A program made the position numbers and the translations under genes. This document shows, in pieces, positions 39,079 through 48,363 of a stretch of DNA of 64,000 bases; the first letter of the stretch is position 1; every line of letters starts with the position of its first letter. This DNA comes from Kushneria konosiri (lineage in GTDB: Bacteria; Pseudomonadota; Gammaproteobacteria; Pseudomonadales; Halomonadaceae): contig NZ_CP021323.1 of NCBI RefSeq assembly GCF_002155145.1, forward strand, positions 2,046,001-2,110,000, in the 5' to 3' direction. A model generated the notes under the pieces. It was given only the letters and a program-made list of their open reading frames with translations. It did not search any database and was not told where the DNA came from.

Positions 39079-39552
39079 ATGGGAGATGTGCTGATCTGGG
39101 TGATGCTGTTTCTGCTGGCGTTTGCCGGCATGGAGTTCGTGGCCTGGTTTACGCATCGCTATATCATGCACGGCTTTTTGTGGTGCTGGCATCGCTCGCA
39201 TCACAATGAGCGTCATGGGCTTTTCGAGCTCAATGATCTGTTTGCGGTCATTTTTGCATTGCCTTCGGTGGTACTGATTTATAACGGGCTCAATGGTCAT
39301 GCCTTCCAGCTGGCCCTGGGTCTGGGTATTGCGGCCTATGGACTGGTCTATTTCATGTTTCATGACGGGCTGGTGCATCGGCGCTTTCCGGTGCCGTTCA
39401 ATCGCCAGCAGCGCTTCTGGAAAAGGCGCATTCAGGCTCATCGCATGCATCATGCGGTAGAAACAAGAGAAGGCGCTGTTTCCTTTGGGTTTCTGGTCGT
39501 CCGTCCCATCAATCGTTTGAAGCGTGAACTGGCCGAACGTCGCCGGTTCTGA
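39079..39552 (+). CDS. crtZ: Beta-carotene hydroxylase (CrtZ)
   Basis: 157 residues with about four helices and the histidine clusters of di-iron hydroxylases: HRYIMH, HRSHH, HDGLVH and HRMHH. The sequence MEFVAWFTHRYIMHGFLWCWHRSHH is typical of bacterial CrtZ. The enzyme adds hydroxyl groups at C3 and C3' of beta-carotene to give zeaxanthin in the membrane. No other carotenoid gene lies in the window. It starts 27 bases after ispH with GGGAGG before its ATG, so it probably shares that transcript, and it interrupts the usual ispH-pilin neighbourhood. Confidence 0.9.
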   Translation: MGDVLIWVMLFLLAFAGMEFVAWFTHRYIMHGFLWCWHRSHHNERHGLFELNDLFAVIFALPSVVLIYNGLNGHAFQLALGLGIAAYGLVYFMFHDGLVHRRFPVPFNRQQRFWKRRIQAHRMHHAVETREGAVSFGFLVVRPINRLKRELAERRRF

Positions 39553-39654
39553 CGGTCCTGCCTTTCTGCCCTGATCCCGGGGTAGTCGATATCCCTGTCT
39601 CAAGTTGTGACACGATCATGCCGATAGCAGCGCTGTTAAGCGCCCGGATTCGAC

Positions 39655-40233
39655 ATGATGTTTCATACGTGTATCCCCGCACAGCGGGGCTTTTCCCTGC
39701 TTGAAGTACTGGTGGCCATGGTGGTGCTCAGTCTTGGCGCCATGGGGGTCATGAGCCTGGTACTGCATGCCCAGCAGGCCAATGAGCAAGCCTTGCAGCG
39801 TGGCCGCGCCACGCTGCTGGTTAACGACATGCTGGAGCGGCTGCGTGCCAATGCTACCCGCGAGGCAATGACCGTTTATAACGTCGGGGAGCACGCGAAT
39901 GCTCCCATCGGTGCTCAGCAGCAGCAGGGCAGCAGCGATTGCCGGCAGACGAGCTGCGACAGTCAGGCTCTGGCGCGTTTTGATCTGGCTGACTGGGAGC
40001 AGCAGATCATGCAGGCACAGGGCCAGAGCTATCGCCTTGATGGCCTGCCACAGGCACATGCCTGTATTACGGTCACACCTCAGACGCAGCGCTTTGATGT
40101 CACCATTACCCTTGTCTGGCTGGGTGTTGGCCGGGGAGGCGTTGCCGACACCACCGTCTGCGGCAGCAGTGACATTACCAGTGCGCGTCAGGGCGTAACC
40201 GCCAGCAGCCGCTATCACCCGGTTCGTGGCTGA
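39655..40233 (+). CDS. pilV: Type IV pilus minor pilin PilV-like
   Basis: 192 residues. A short leader ends in QRG, with prepilin cleavage before FSLLEVLVAMVVLSLGAMGVM, including the Glu at +5. Minor pilins form the pilus tip complex that starts assembly. The ATG at 39655 is followed by another at 39658. It is the first gene of the set: pilW begins in its stop codon (one-base overlap). Confidence 0.88.
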   Translation: MMFHTCIPAQRGFSLLEVLVAMVVLSLGAMGVMSLVLHAQQANEQALQRGRATLLVNDMLERLRANATREAMTVYNVGEHANAPIGAQQQQGSSDCRQTSCDSQALARFDLADWEQQIMQAQGQSYRLDGLPQAHACITVTPQTQRFDVTITLVWLGVGRGGVADTTVCGSSDITSARQGVTASSRYHPVRG

Positions 40234-41156
40234 TGGCCCTTTCACCTTCCTCAGCGCACGCTCAGCAGGGAGTGACCCTGCTGGAGATGATGATTGCCAT
40301 GGCGATCGGGCTGGTGGTGCTGTCAGCCGTGATTGTGCTTTATACGCAGACGGCGCGAAGCTTTCATCAGCAGCACGCCATGGCGGACCTTCAGGTCAGG
40401 GGGCGCATGGCCACGCAGCTATTGGGCGAGGAGCTGCGGCGTACCGGATTCTGGGGTGAGGTCATGTCGCCGGCGCGCAGCGGTGAATGCAGCGACATGC
40501 TCGAGGCCGTCAAGATTGAATGTGCCCTGCCTGTCTGGGGAGGTACCGTGGCACAGGCCAAGGTGCTTGGTCTTGTGCCCCAAAGCGCCGCAACCATTGA
40601 TCATGGCGCTGCAAACCCTTCGGCGGTGGTGGCCGTGCGTTACGCCGATCATGGTAACGGGACCTGCCTGACACTGGATGCCTCGCGACAGCTCACCCTC
40701 GCTCAGCCCTGTCAGGGTAACTGGCACTATCGCACCGGTATCTATCATTTGCGCATGGTTGACGACGCGTACAGCGGAGAAAAGGTTCCGGCGCTTTACG
40801 TCACTCAAATCGAGAAGCCCAATTCCGACGAAAGACCCGTCAGTAGCGAAATCGTGCGCCATGTCGAAGCCTTTGAGGTGGAGTGGGGGCGTGACGACAC
40901 CGGCGACGGCAGCGCCAATCAGTTTTATGGCAGTGGGGCGGTCGCCCAGTGGACGGCGGTTGACTGGGATAGCGTGGTTGCGGCGCGAATCTATATGGTG
41001 ATGCGCAGCGAGAAAATGGCGCAGCCGGTGCCGGCGCGCGAGTTTCTTGTCGCCGGGCATGCGCTTACCTTTGGCCCTGATCATTATCAACGACGCTTGT
41101 TCGTGACCACGGCAACCCTGCGCAATGGCCGGCTTCGAGGGGCTTATGGTTTCTGA
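40233..41156 (+). CDS. pilW: Type IV pilus minor pilin PilW-like
   Basis: 307 residues. Prepilin cleavage site QQG before VTLLEMMIAMAIGLVVLSAVI with Glu at +5. The large C-terminal domain is of the PilW type (LGEELRRTGFWGEV). It overlaps pilV by one base and pilX by 11, showing a tight operon. It works with PilV, PilX and PilY1 in priming pilus assembly in the inner membrane. Confidence 0.88.
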   Translation: MALSPSSAHAQQGVTLLEMMIAMAIGLVVLSAVIVLYTQTARSFHQQHAMADLQVRGRMATQLLGEELRRTGFWGEVMSPARSGECSDMLEAVKIECALPVWGGTVAQAKVLGLVPQSAATIDHGAANPSAVVAVRYADHGNGTCLTLDASRQLTLAQPCQGNWHYRTGIYHLRMVDDAYSGEKVPALYVTQIEKPNSDERPVSSEIVRHVEAFEVEWGRDDTGDGSANQFYGSGAVAQWTAVDWDSVVAARIYMVMRSEKMAQPVPAREFLVAGHALTFGPDHYQRRLFVTTATLRNGRLRGAYGF

Positions 41157-41643
41157 TCACCGCCAGAAAGGCTTTACGCTGGTCATCGGGTTGATGTTGC
41201 TGGCCGCCATGACGCTGCTGGCCGTATCGCTGGTCCAGCGAGGACTACTGGATACTCGCCTGGCCCATTATGCCGAGACCGGCGTACAGGACTTTCAGCA
41301 GCAGGATGGCCAGATCGAGACACAGCTGGCGCAGCTCGACACGCTCATGCCTGTCTATCTGACTCGTCAATGCAGCAAGGAGGTGGTGCCGCCCGAGGCT
41401 GGAGCACAGCTGAGCGTGCAGCGACTGTGTCTTGAAAATGAGCAGGTGGGGCTTTCCAGTGCCGTGCGTGAACAGCTTGAGCGGCGCTATGCCACAAGCC
41501 TTGCCAACACGGAGAGTCAGGCGCTACAGCGTTATCGCTATTTTAACCTGCGCATCGTGCCCGAGAATTTTCAGTCTTCACGGGATCAGTCGCGAGGCGT
41601 CTATCAGGGTGTTGTGACGCTGAGTACGGGAGGTGCGCCGTAA
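41146..41643 (+). CDS. pilX: Type IV pilus assembly protein PilX-like
   Basis: 165 residues from ATG at 41146 (GAGGGG just upstream), overlapping pilW by 11 bases. The N-terminus has QKG before FTLVIGLMLLAAMTLLAVSL; the +5 residue is Ile, not Glu, as is often so for PilX. The role is that of a tip minor pilin. It overlaps pilY1 by one base. Confidence 0.8.
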   Translation: MVSDHRQKGFTLVIGLMLLAAMTLLAVSLVQRGLLDTRLAHYAETGVQDFQQQDGQIETQLAQLDTLMPVYLTRQCSKEVVPPEAGAQLSVQRLCLENEQVGLSSAVREQLERRYATSLANTESQALQRYRYFNLRIVPENFQSSRDQSRGVYQGVVTLSTGGAP

Positions 41644-44600
41644 TGAGTATTGGCTCATTTAAGTGCCAGGTGCATTGGTGGGTATTGATGGCGCTGGTGA
41701 CATGCCTTGCGGTGTCATGCGTCGCTCGTGCCGACGATGTGGACATCTATCTGCCGGCTTATCAGGCCAGTGGCGGTGGCGGGCAGCCGCAGGTCATGCT
41801 GATCATCGATACTTCGGCCAGCATGCAGACAGCGGTTGGCAGCAGTACTAAGTCTCGCCTGCAGGTGACAAAGGAGATTATCTCGGGGCTGGTCAGCAAG
41901 CATCCCGGGATCAATTTTTCCCTGAGCGTTTTCAATGATAACGGTGCCTATTGTAACGACAGTACCTGCAATATTATTCAGGAGCGCTATCACGGCGGAC
42001 GTATTGTCCGGTCCTTCACCAGAGAGGCCCGGCAAAGCGGTAGTGAACGACTGACCCTTCTCGATACCATCAGCGCCCTGCAGGCCAATACCTCTACCCC
42101 GCTGTGCGAAACCATGGCTGAAGTATACCGTTATATTATTGGGCAGGATGTTGTTTACGGCAAGGACAGTGGTGGCGTCTCGCCCATGCGCGACAGCAGT
42201 GCCGAAGATGGAAACGGTTATTACCACCGTCCGTTAAGGGCTTGTGAAAACGTTTATGTCATCTATATGACGGATGGCGTACCGCAGTGGGACACCAATG
42301 CCAATGCCGGTATACGCCAACTGACCGGCCAGACATGTAATCTTTATAATGCCGTCGATCCAGTGGACTCCACAAAAGAGTCGCGACAGGAAAACTGCCT
42401 GCCTCAGCTGACACGTTTCATGGCCGAGAGGGATCTGGCCAGCAATCTATCCGGTCCCCAGCACGCCTATACCTTTACCATCGGCTTTACTACGCGACAG
42501 CAGCTTCTTCAGGATGCTGCTCGGCCACCGCCGGGTATTTCGCAGGGTTACTATGAGGCCAGCGACCGCGACGGGCTCGATCTGGCCTTCAGCCGGATTC
42601 TGGGCAGCATTATTGAAAACGAAACCCAGACGCAGCGTTTCAGTACAGTGGCCAATATCGAGGGCACGGAAAACCTGGGCCTGGTTTATGCGCCCGGTTT
42701 TCTGCCGCGCGGTTATGTGCCCTGGACCGGCAACCTGAAAAAATTTGCGGTGGAGGCGAGCCAGTCCGTCAATCCGGTCCAGCGCGATCTCTGGAGCCGA
42801 GGTGTTTCGGAGATTGCTGCCCCCGGTGCGGTCGAGCAGGGGGGCGCCGGAGCGCGACTGCGAGAGCAGGTGCTTCTGGGCAGAAACCTTTATACCGATC
42901 TGGGCAAGAGTGCTTCATTTGGTTTGCTCGCCCGACCCGGTGTCGATCAGACGCTGGATGGCGATGGTATCGATGCGAAAGCCCTGGGCGTTCTGAATCA
43001 GGCGGGCTATACCCCCAGACAGTTGGCGGATTGGGTCTACGGACGAGATGTGACCGGGGAAAGCGAGACCGATATCAGGCCCTGGGTCATGGGGGATATC
43101 GTGCATTCGCAGCCGCTGGCGATCAATTATGGCTGCGCCGATGGGCGCTCGAGCTGTTCGGTGAGTGATCAGCGCGTTCGCATTTTTGTGGGGACCAATG
43201 AGGGCGTACTTCACGCCATAGACGATGTTGATGGCTCCGAGCGCTGGGCCTTCTGGCCGCGCGAGACGGCAGCCATTGCCGTTTATCGCATGCTCAATAC
43301 CCGTCCGGAGTATCCGTGGCCTGATGGTGCGGGCGGTCAGCAGTATCTGTCCCAGTCGACGCACTACGGCATTGATGGCTCTCCAGGGGCCTGGCTTGTC
43401 TACGACAGGAGGTCGGACGCCGACGGTCAGCTTCACGTAAAACTGGAAAAGGCGGTGCTGGCGTTTGGATTCGGACGAGGTGGTCGTGGCTATTACGGCC
43501 TGAACGTGATCGAGCCGGATGCACCGAAAATGGCCTGGCGCACCGGTGCGGCGGACTGGGGACAAAGCTGGTCCACACCGGTGGTGGCCACTCTGGCGGA
43601 CGGACGCGCTGTCTTTCTGGTCGGCATGGGGTATGACATCACGGCCGGCACTCAGGCCGACCGTGGACCTGCCCGGTTTGGCGCAGGCATGGCAGTGATC
43701 GATGCCCAGAGTGGGGTAATCGTGGCCTCGCTCAAGGGGCCGAAAGACAGTGTACCGGCGACCATGACTCCCGTGGATCGAGACTTTGATGGGGCAGTGG
43801 ATGGCGCCTTTTTTGGCGATATGGGGGGCAATGTCTGGTTTGCCGATCTGCAATTGGGTAATGATGGCCTGGGTCGGAACAGAACGACCTCGGACTGGCA
43901 GCTTTATCAGGTGGCCTCACTGGGACGTCATGATCAGGCGGGCATCGATCGCGCCTTTTTTAATCGAGCCAATCTGGTACGCACCTATCTGGATCAAAAG
44001 CCCGTGGATCTTTTGATGCTGGGTAGCGGTAACCGTGCCAACCCATTGGAAGCCGATAGCCAGGATGCGTTTTATATTCTCGACGTCAGCCGCTGGCTTG
44101 ATGGTTCCCTAAAGGACCCTGTACCCGGCATACTCAACAATAATGCTCTAATTGAAGTGTTGTCACAGGACTCAACCTACACACTACGTGCCCCAGTGGA
44201 TCAAAAAGGGTTTCTGGACGTGAATGCCTTTCACGGCTGGCGGTTGATGCTGCCAGCCGGAGCAAAGGTGCTATCGGATGCCTCCACGATCGCCGGCAAG
44301 ACGCTGTTTACGACCTACCAGCCTGAAGTGCCTGCCAACATGTGCATGGCCGCTCGTGGCGCTTCAACACTGTATGGTTTTTCCCTGCCGGTCTGGCATG
44401 ACGATGGACATCAACACGAGCAGCGCGAGGCCACGGTTCGAAGTGCCAAAATGGGGAACTATCTTCAGGAGACCCCTGACCTTTTGATAGAGGGTCTACG
44501 CACCCGGGTGCTGGACAGTGGTCGGGCTCAACTGGTGGCAGAAGTGTTGAGTGATGGAGACGTGCCCAATACCGAAGAAGATAACGGCTGTGGCCAGTAT

Positions 44601-44666
44601 GATGCCGAAGACGAGACTTTCAGAGAATGTCTGGTCGCGGCCCCGTTATGGTGGTACCAGCAGTAA
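41643..44666 (+). CDS. pilY1: Type IV pilus tip adhesin/biogenesis factor PilY1
   Basis: 1007 residues, a little shorter than P. aeruginosa PilY1. A signal peptide (about 1-30, ending VARA) is followed by a von Willebrand A-like region with the metal site DTSAS (about 56-60), then a C-terminal beta-propeller with a calcium loop of D-x-D-x-D-G-x-x-D type (DRDFDGAVDGAFFGD, near 712). It sits at the pilus tip, is needed for pilus extension, and takes part in surface sensing. The start overlaps pilX by one base. Confidence 0.92.
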   Translation: MSIGSFKCQVHWWVLMALVTCLAVSCVARADDVDIYLPAYQASGGGGQPQVMLIIDTSASMQTAVGSSTKSRLQVTKEIISGLVSKHPGINFSLSVFNDNGAYCNDSTCNIIQERYHGGRIVRSFTREARQSGSERLTLLDTISALQANTSTPLCETMAEVYRYIIGQDVVYGKDSGGVSPMRDSSAEDGNGYYHRPLRACENVYVIYMTDGVPQWDTNANAGIRQLTGQTCNLYNAVDPVDSTKESRQENCLPQLTRFMAERDLASNLSGPQHAYTFTIGFTTRQQLLQDAARPPPGISQGYYEASDRDGLDLAFSRILGSIIENETQTQRFSTVANIEGTENLGLVYAPGFLPRGYVPWTGNLKKFAVEASQSVNPVQRDLWSRGVSEIAAPGAVEQGGAGARLREQVLLGRNLYTDLGKSASFGLLARPGVDQTLDGDGIDAKALGVLNQAGYTPRQLADWVYGRDVTGESETDIRPWVMGDIVHSQPLAINYGCADGRSSCSVSDQRVRIFVGTNEGVLHAIDDVDGSERWAFWPRETAAIAVYRMLNTRPEYPWPDGAGGQQYLSQSTHYGIDGSPGAWLVYDRRSDADGQLHVKLEKAVLAFGFGRGGRGYYGLNVIEPDAPKMAWRTGAADWGQSWSTPVVATLADGRAVFLVGMGYDITAGTQADRGPARFGAGMAVIDAQSGVIVASLKGPKDSVPATMTPVDRDFDGAVDGAFFGDMGGNVWFADLQLGNDGLGRNRTTSDWQLYQVASLGRHDQAGIDRAFFNRANLVRTYLDQKPVDLLMLGSGNRANPLEADSQDAFYILDVSRWLDGSLKDPVPGILNNNALIEVLSQDSTYTLRAPVDQKGFLDVNAFHGWRLMLPAGAKVLSDASTIAGKTLFTTYQPEVPANMCMAARGASTLYGFSLPVWHDDGHQHEQREATVRSAKMGNYLQETPDLLIEGLRTRVLDSGRAQLVAEVLSDGDVPNTEEDNGCGQYDAEDETFRECLVAAPLWWYQQ

Positions 44667-44749
44667 GCGCACGGCACGTCGTATATATGACAGGGCCATG
44701 CCAGGCAATAACACAATAATGGGCTCAAAAGGCCGGGTGCAGGGAACCA

Positions 44750-47700
44750 ATGCTGGAAATCTACGAGCAGATTTTTGCAAACAGCGATCACCGGCGTCTC
44801 GCTCGCTGGCTGCGGCTGCGGCTGCGGCTGCGGCTGCGGCTGCGGCTGGGACTGTTCATGCTGGCCTATTTTCTGCTGGCAGTAGGGGCCATGAGGCTCT
44901 CCATTGTCGAGGCGGATATGGTGGCGCCATGGCTGGCCGGGCCCATGGCCATCGGTGCTCTTGTCCGTCTGCATCCGCGGGACTGGGGTGTGCCCATGGT
45001 GGGGATCGCGTTGGCCGACCTGATGGCCCAATATCTGTGCCATCCACCTCATGATGTTCTTCGGTATACCTTCGTCAATGCCATCGAAATCCTGGTCGGT
45101 GTTTTCTGGCTGCGCTGGCAGTTCAAGGGCGTGCTGATCACAAGCACGATCTCTGCATTTCTGAGTATCCTGCTGATTGGCACCTTTTTGATTCCGCTGA
45201 TCAGCTCCTTGATGCTGGCATCGACAGGTGTCCGTGATGGTTCGGGTTTTTTCCGGATATGGTGGATCCACTATCTCTCGGGCTTTCTGGGCATGCTTGT
45301 CATGTTGCCGGTAGCCCTCAAAAGTTCCATCGATCGCTGGCGTGCGCTGCTTTCGTCAAACATCCTGAACGGTTTTAACGCTGTGCTGCTGCTGACCGTT
45401 GCAGTGAATGCGGGCATCGTGTGTTTTTTCCCTGATGAAGTGACCTGGAGCATCGCAATGCTGCTGCTCGGGGCGCTTTTGTTCGATTTTTTTCGAAGCA
45501 CCCTGCTCAATGCCGTGAGCGTCAGTTCACTGGCGATACTGGTTCATTTCTGTCAGCAGGACGGCACCGCTCATATCGATATGTTTCACTACGTCACCAT
45601 TGTATTGACGGTGTTGCCAGCGCTTTTGCTGGCCATGGCGTTACATGATTTCCGTCGTGAGCAATCTCGGTTACAGCAAAGCGAGCAGCGCTGGAAGTCG
45701 GCTCTGGAGGGAAGCGGCCAGGGGGTCTGGGAGATCGATCTCGTGCACGGTCAGATCAGTGCTTCCCTGGAGGCGCATCGTTTGATCGGGGAGGAGATGG
45801 GTACTTCCTGCTCGATGGTGCTGTGGCGTGAGAAAACCCATCCTGACGATGTGGCACGCGTCGAGCAGGCGTTTGACGCTCATATTGCCGGGAAAACGCC
45901 ACTGTATGTTGCAGAGTATCGCGTGCGTCAGAGAGATGGCAGCTATCGCTGGTATCAGTCCCGCGGCAAGGTCATGCAGTTTGATGAGCTGAACCGTCCG
46001 CTGCAGATGGTCGGCACGCTGATCGATATCCATGCGGCTCGCCAGGTGGAACTGGAGCGCGAGCAACTCGCTCGTGATCTGCAGGAGGAAAAGGAGCGTT
46101 TGCAGGTGACGCTCCATTCAATCGGGGATGGGGTCATTGCCACTGACATGGCCGGCAAGGTCGTGTTCATGAACCCTGTCGCCGAAGAGATTACCGGCCT
46201 AAACTTCTCGCAGGCCAGGCAGTGTCCACTCCAGGAAGTATTTCATCTGCACGGGCCGGACATGGCGCCGCAGACGCTTGAGCTGGTCAATACCTGTCTG
46301 TTACGCAATGAAGTCTGCATGAGCGGAGACGATGCGGTATTGATTAACAAGGGGCAGGTACCGCGTGAAATTAATGCGACCGTTGCGCCGGTGCGGGCCG
46401 CGGGTGGTGCGCCCATGGGGGTCATCGTGGTCTTCCAGGATCTGTCACGCGCACGGGAGCTTCAGCGGCGCCTGAACTTTACCGACAGTCATGACGCCTT
46501 GACGGGGCTTTATAATCGTCGACGTTTTGAACAGGCGGTAGATGAGGTCATCGATCAAAAGGGCGTTGAACCCGCCATTCTGGCGATACTGAACCTTGAT
46601 CATTTCCGCGTCATCAACGACTCGGCGGGCCATCTGGCAGGAGATGCACTGCTGATCGAGATTGCCCGTCTGATCGAGCAGTATCTCGGTGATCGGGATG
46701 TGTTGGCTCGATTGGGCGGAGACGAGTTCGCCCTGTTGCTTCATGGGCGCGATATCGAAGCGTCGGCGGCATGGGTGGAAACCGTGATCGAGGCCATCAG
46801 CGCCCTGCGGTTTTCCTGGGAGGGTCGTGTGCATGAAGTGAGTGTCAGCGCCGGACTGATACCGGTAGACCATCAGGCCGAAAGCTTTGGCACCCTGCTC
46901 AGTCGCGTCAATGTGGCCTGCTATACGTCACGTCAGTATGGGCGAAATCGGGCGACTATCTACCATCCCGGGCAGGAAGATATTGAGCAGTACCATCGTG
47001 ATATCTTCATGGCGGCAGGACTGCGCGAGGCCATCGAAAATGATCGTTTCGTACTGTTTTGTCAGAGGATCGCCCCCCTGCAGGGGGAGGGCAATGATTA
47101 TCTGGAAATCCTGGTCAGGATGCTGGGACGGGAAGGCGAGATAGTGGCGCCAGGCGCCTTTATTCCGGTAGCTGAACGCTATGGCATCATGGCAGGTGTG
47201 GATCGCTGGGTGATCGAGCGTGTGCTTGTCCATGATGGTGAGCGTATGGAACAGGTCCTCGATGGCCGCTCGCTGAGCATCAATCTATCCGCCAATTCGC
47301 TCAACGATGCCACCTTTCTGCCCTGGTTACAGGAAATTCTGTCGGTGTCTCCTCTGCCACCTCAGGCACTGATCTTCGAGATTACGGAAACGGCACTCAT
47401 GAACCACCTCACTCTGGCCGTCGAAGTGATTGCCGAGCTGCGAAGTGCGGGGTGTCGTATTGCGCTGGATGATTTCGGAAGCGGCCTGAGCTCTTTTGGC
47501 TACCTGCGCAACTTCGTTGTCGATATCATCAAGATTGACGGCGGTTTTATACGTCACGTGAGTGACAACGCAGTGGATCAGGTGATTGTGGATGCCATCA
47601 ATCAGATCGCTCAGCGTCTTGGTGCGTTGACCGTGGCCGAATTTATCGAGGATAGCGCCAGCGTGGAAAGGCTTGTCAAGATGGGCGTGAATTATGGTCA

Positions 47701-47752
47701 GGGGTATTATCTGCATCGCCCGATGCCGCTTGAGAAGCTTTGGCTTGAATAA
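44750..47752 (+). CDS. MASE1-PAS-PAS-GGDEF-EAL c-di-GMP protein
   Basis: 1000 residues. A MASE1-like membrane domain of about eight helices (30-300) is followed by two PAS domains (near 312 and 445), GGDEF (RLGGDEF, about 655) and EAL (E-I-L-V-R, about 785). The EAL domain keeps its ligands (SINLSANS, FEITET, DDFGSG, IKIDGG, AEFIED, GQGYY), so phosphodiesterase activity is likely. GGDEF looks catalytic but lacks the RxxD inhibitory site (GDRD). It starts 84 bases after pilY1 on the same strand, where pilY2-pilE would be in Pseudomonas. The N-terminus is encoded partly by a hexanucleotide repeat. Confidence 0.9.
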   Translation: MLEIYEQIFANSDHRRLARWLRLRLRLRLRLRLGLFMLAYFLLAVGAMRLSIVEADMVAPWLAGPMAIGALVRLHPRDWGVPMVGIALADLMAQYLCHPPHDVLRYTFVNAIEILVGVFWLRWQFKGVLITSTISAFLSILLIGTFLIPLISSLMLASTGVRDGSGFFRIWWIHYLSGFLGMLVMLPVALKSSIDRWRALLSSNILNGFNAVLLLTVAVNAGIVCFFPDEVTWSIAMLLLGALLFDFFRSTLLNAVSVSSLAILVHFCQQDGTAHIDMFHYVTIVLTVLPALLLAMALHDFRREQSRLQQSEQRWKSALEGSGQGVWEIDLVHGQISASLEAHRLIGEEMGTSCSMVLWREKTHPDDVARVEQAFDAHIAGKTPLYVAEYRVRQRDGSYRWYQSRGKVMQFDELNRPLQMVGTLIDIHAARQVELEREQLARDLQEEKERLQVTLHSIGDGVIATDMAGKVVFMNPVAEEITGLNFSQARQCPLQEVFHLHGPDMAPQTLELVNTCLLRNEVCMSGDDAVLINKGQVPREINATVAPVRAAGGAPMGVIVVFQDLSRARELQRRLNFTDSHDALTGLYNRRRFEQAVDEVIDQKGVEPAILAILNLDHFRVINDSAGHLAGDALLIEIARLIEQYLGDRDVLARLGGDEFALLLHGRDIEASAAWVETVIEAISALRFSWEGRVHEVSVSAGLIPVDHQAESFGTLLSRVNVACYTSRQYGRNRATIYHPGQEDIEQYHRDIFMAAGLREAIENDRFVLFCQRIAPLQGEGNDYLEILVRMLGREGEIVAPGAFIPVAERYGIMAGVDRWVIERVLVHDGERMEQVLDGRSLSINLSANSLNDATFLPWLQEILSVSPLPPQALIFEITETALMNHLTLAVEVIAELRSAGCRIALDDFGSGLSSFGYLRNFVVDIIKIDGGFIRHVSDNAVDQVIVDAINQIAQRLGALTVAEFIEDSASVERLVKMGVNYGQGYYLHRPMPLEKLWLE
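44808..44849 (+). repeat. In-frame hexanucleotide tandem repeat (GGCTGC)
   Basis: Six perfect copies of GGCTGC (44808-44843) and a seventh differing in its last base (GGCTGG). In the reading frame it encodes alternating Leu-Arg pairs (residues about 20-33) just before the first membrane helix of the c-di-GMP protein. Loss or gain of a unit keeps the frame but changes this basic amphipathic segment by two residues. Confidence 0.95.
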
Positions 47753-47763
47753 ACGCCCGCTCT

Positions 47764-48243
47764 TCAAGTGGTCTGGCAGTCACTCTTGTCGATGTCCTGA
47801 AAGCGCAGACGCCCCAGCCGATTGATGATCAGCTTTCGTCCTTGTTGCTTGTGGCAAAGATAAAAGGTGCCGTTGAGAATACTGCTCGAAAGTCTGGGGT
47901 GAAAAACGAGTGTTTCCGACAAGCCCTTCCAGCGCAGGGTAACGTGCTCATCTCCTTTGATGCGATAACGCACATGCCCCCTGTCATCCAGCACCAGCAG
48001 ATACTTCCATTGGCCATCACAGTTATCTCCGTCACGGCTGCCACACAATGTCCACGGGCGGTCGTGATTCAGACTGGCCATTCGAGCCTGTTGAATCAGT
48101 CCCTGTACATCTCGCATCTGAGTGTCCAGCAGATGGTTGGCATGCCACTGTTGCATGGAAGGGATGAACCAACCGATCATCAGTGCCAGAAGGGCCATGG
48201 CCACCACGGCATCGATCAGGGTAATCCCCTGCTGAGCTCGCAC
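47764..48243 (-). CDS. fimT: FimT/GspH family pseudopilin
   Basis: 159 residues. Prepilin leader MRAQQG before ITLIDAVVAMALLALMIGWFI: the +5 residue is Asp instead of the usual Glu. A GspH-like domain with two late cysteines (LCGSRDGDNC and a C-terminal CHKQ) follows. In P. aeruginosa, fimT lies in the same neighbourhood but on the strand of pilV; here it is inverted and convergent with the c-di-GMP gene. It may bind DNA or act as a minor pilin. Confidence 0.8.
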   Translation of the reverse strand: MRAQQGITLIDAVVAMALLALMIGWFIPSMQQWHANHLLDTQMRDVQGLIQQARMASLNHDRPWTLCGSRDGDNCDGQWKYLLVLDDRGHVRYRIKGDEHVTLRWKGLSETLVFHPRLSSSILNGTFYLCHKQQGRKLIINRLGRLRFQDIDKSDCQTT

Positions 48244-48363
48244 AACGTTCCCCTTTGCCCTTTACTGGTTTGATTTAACGGCGGAATGCTCGATTTATTA
48301 AGTTGTTCTAATTTTTGGTGTGCAGGAGCGTTGAGACATGACACATAAAGGACTGAGGGGCGT

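Noticed and set aside
41146-41220. Loss of Glu at +5 in PilX as an anomaly
   Set aside because: PilX proteins commonly lack it, unlike FimT or PilV.
42915-43853. 312-codon minus-strand frame inside pilY1
   Set aside because: Antisense shadow with no domain; pilY1 is continuous here.
44528-45271. Minus-strand frame with Gln-Pro repeats
   Set aside because: The repeats are the antisense reading of the GGCTGC hexanucleotide tract inside the c-di-GMP gene.
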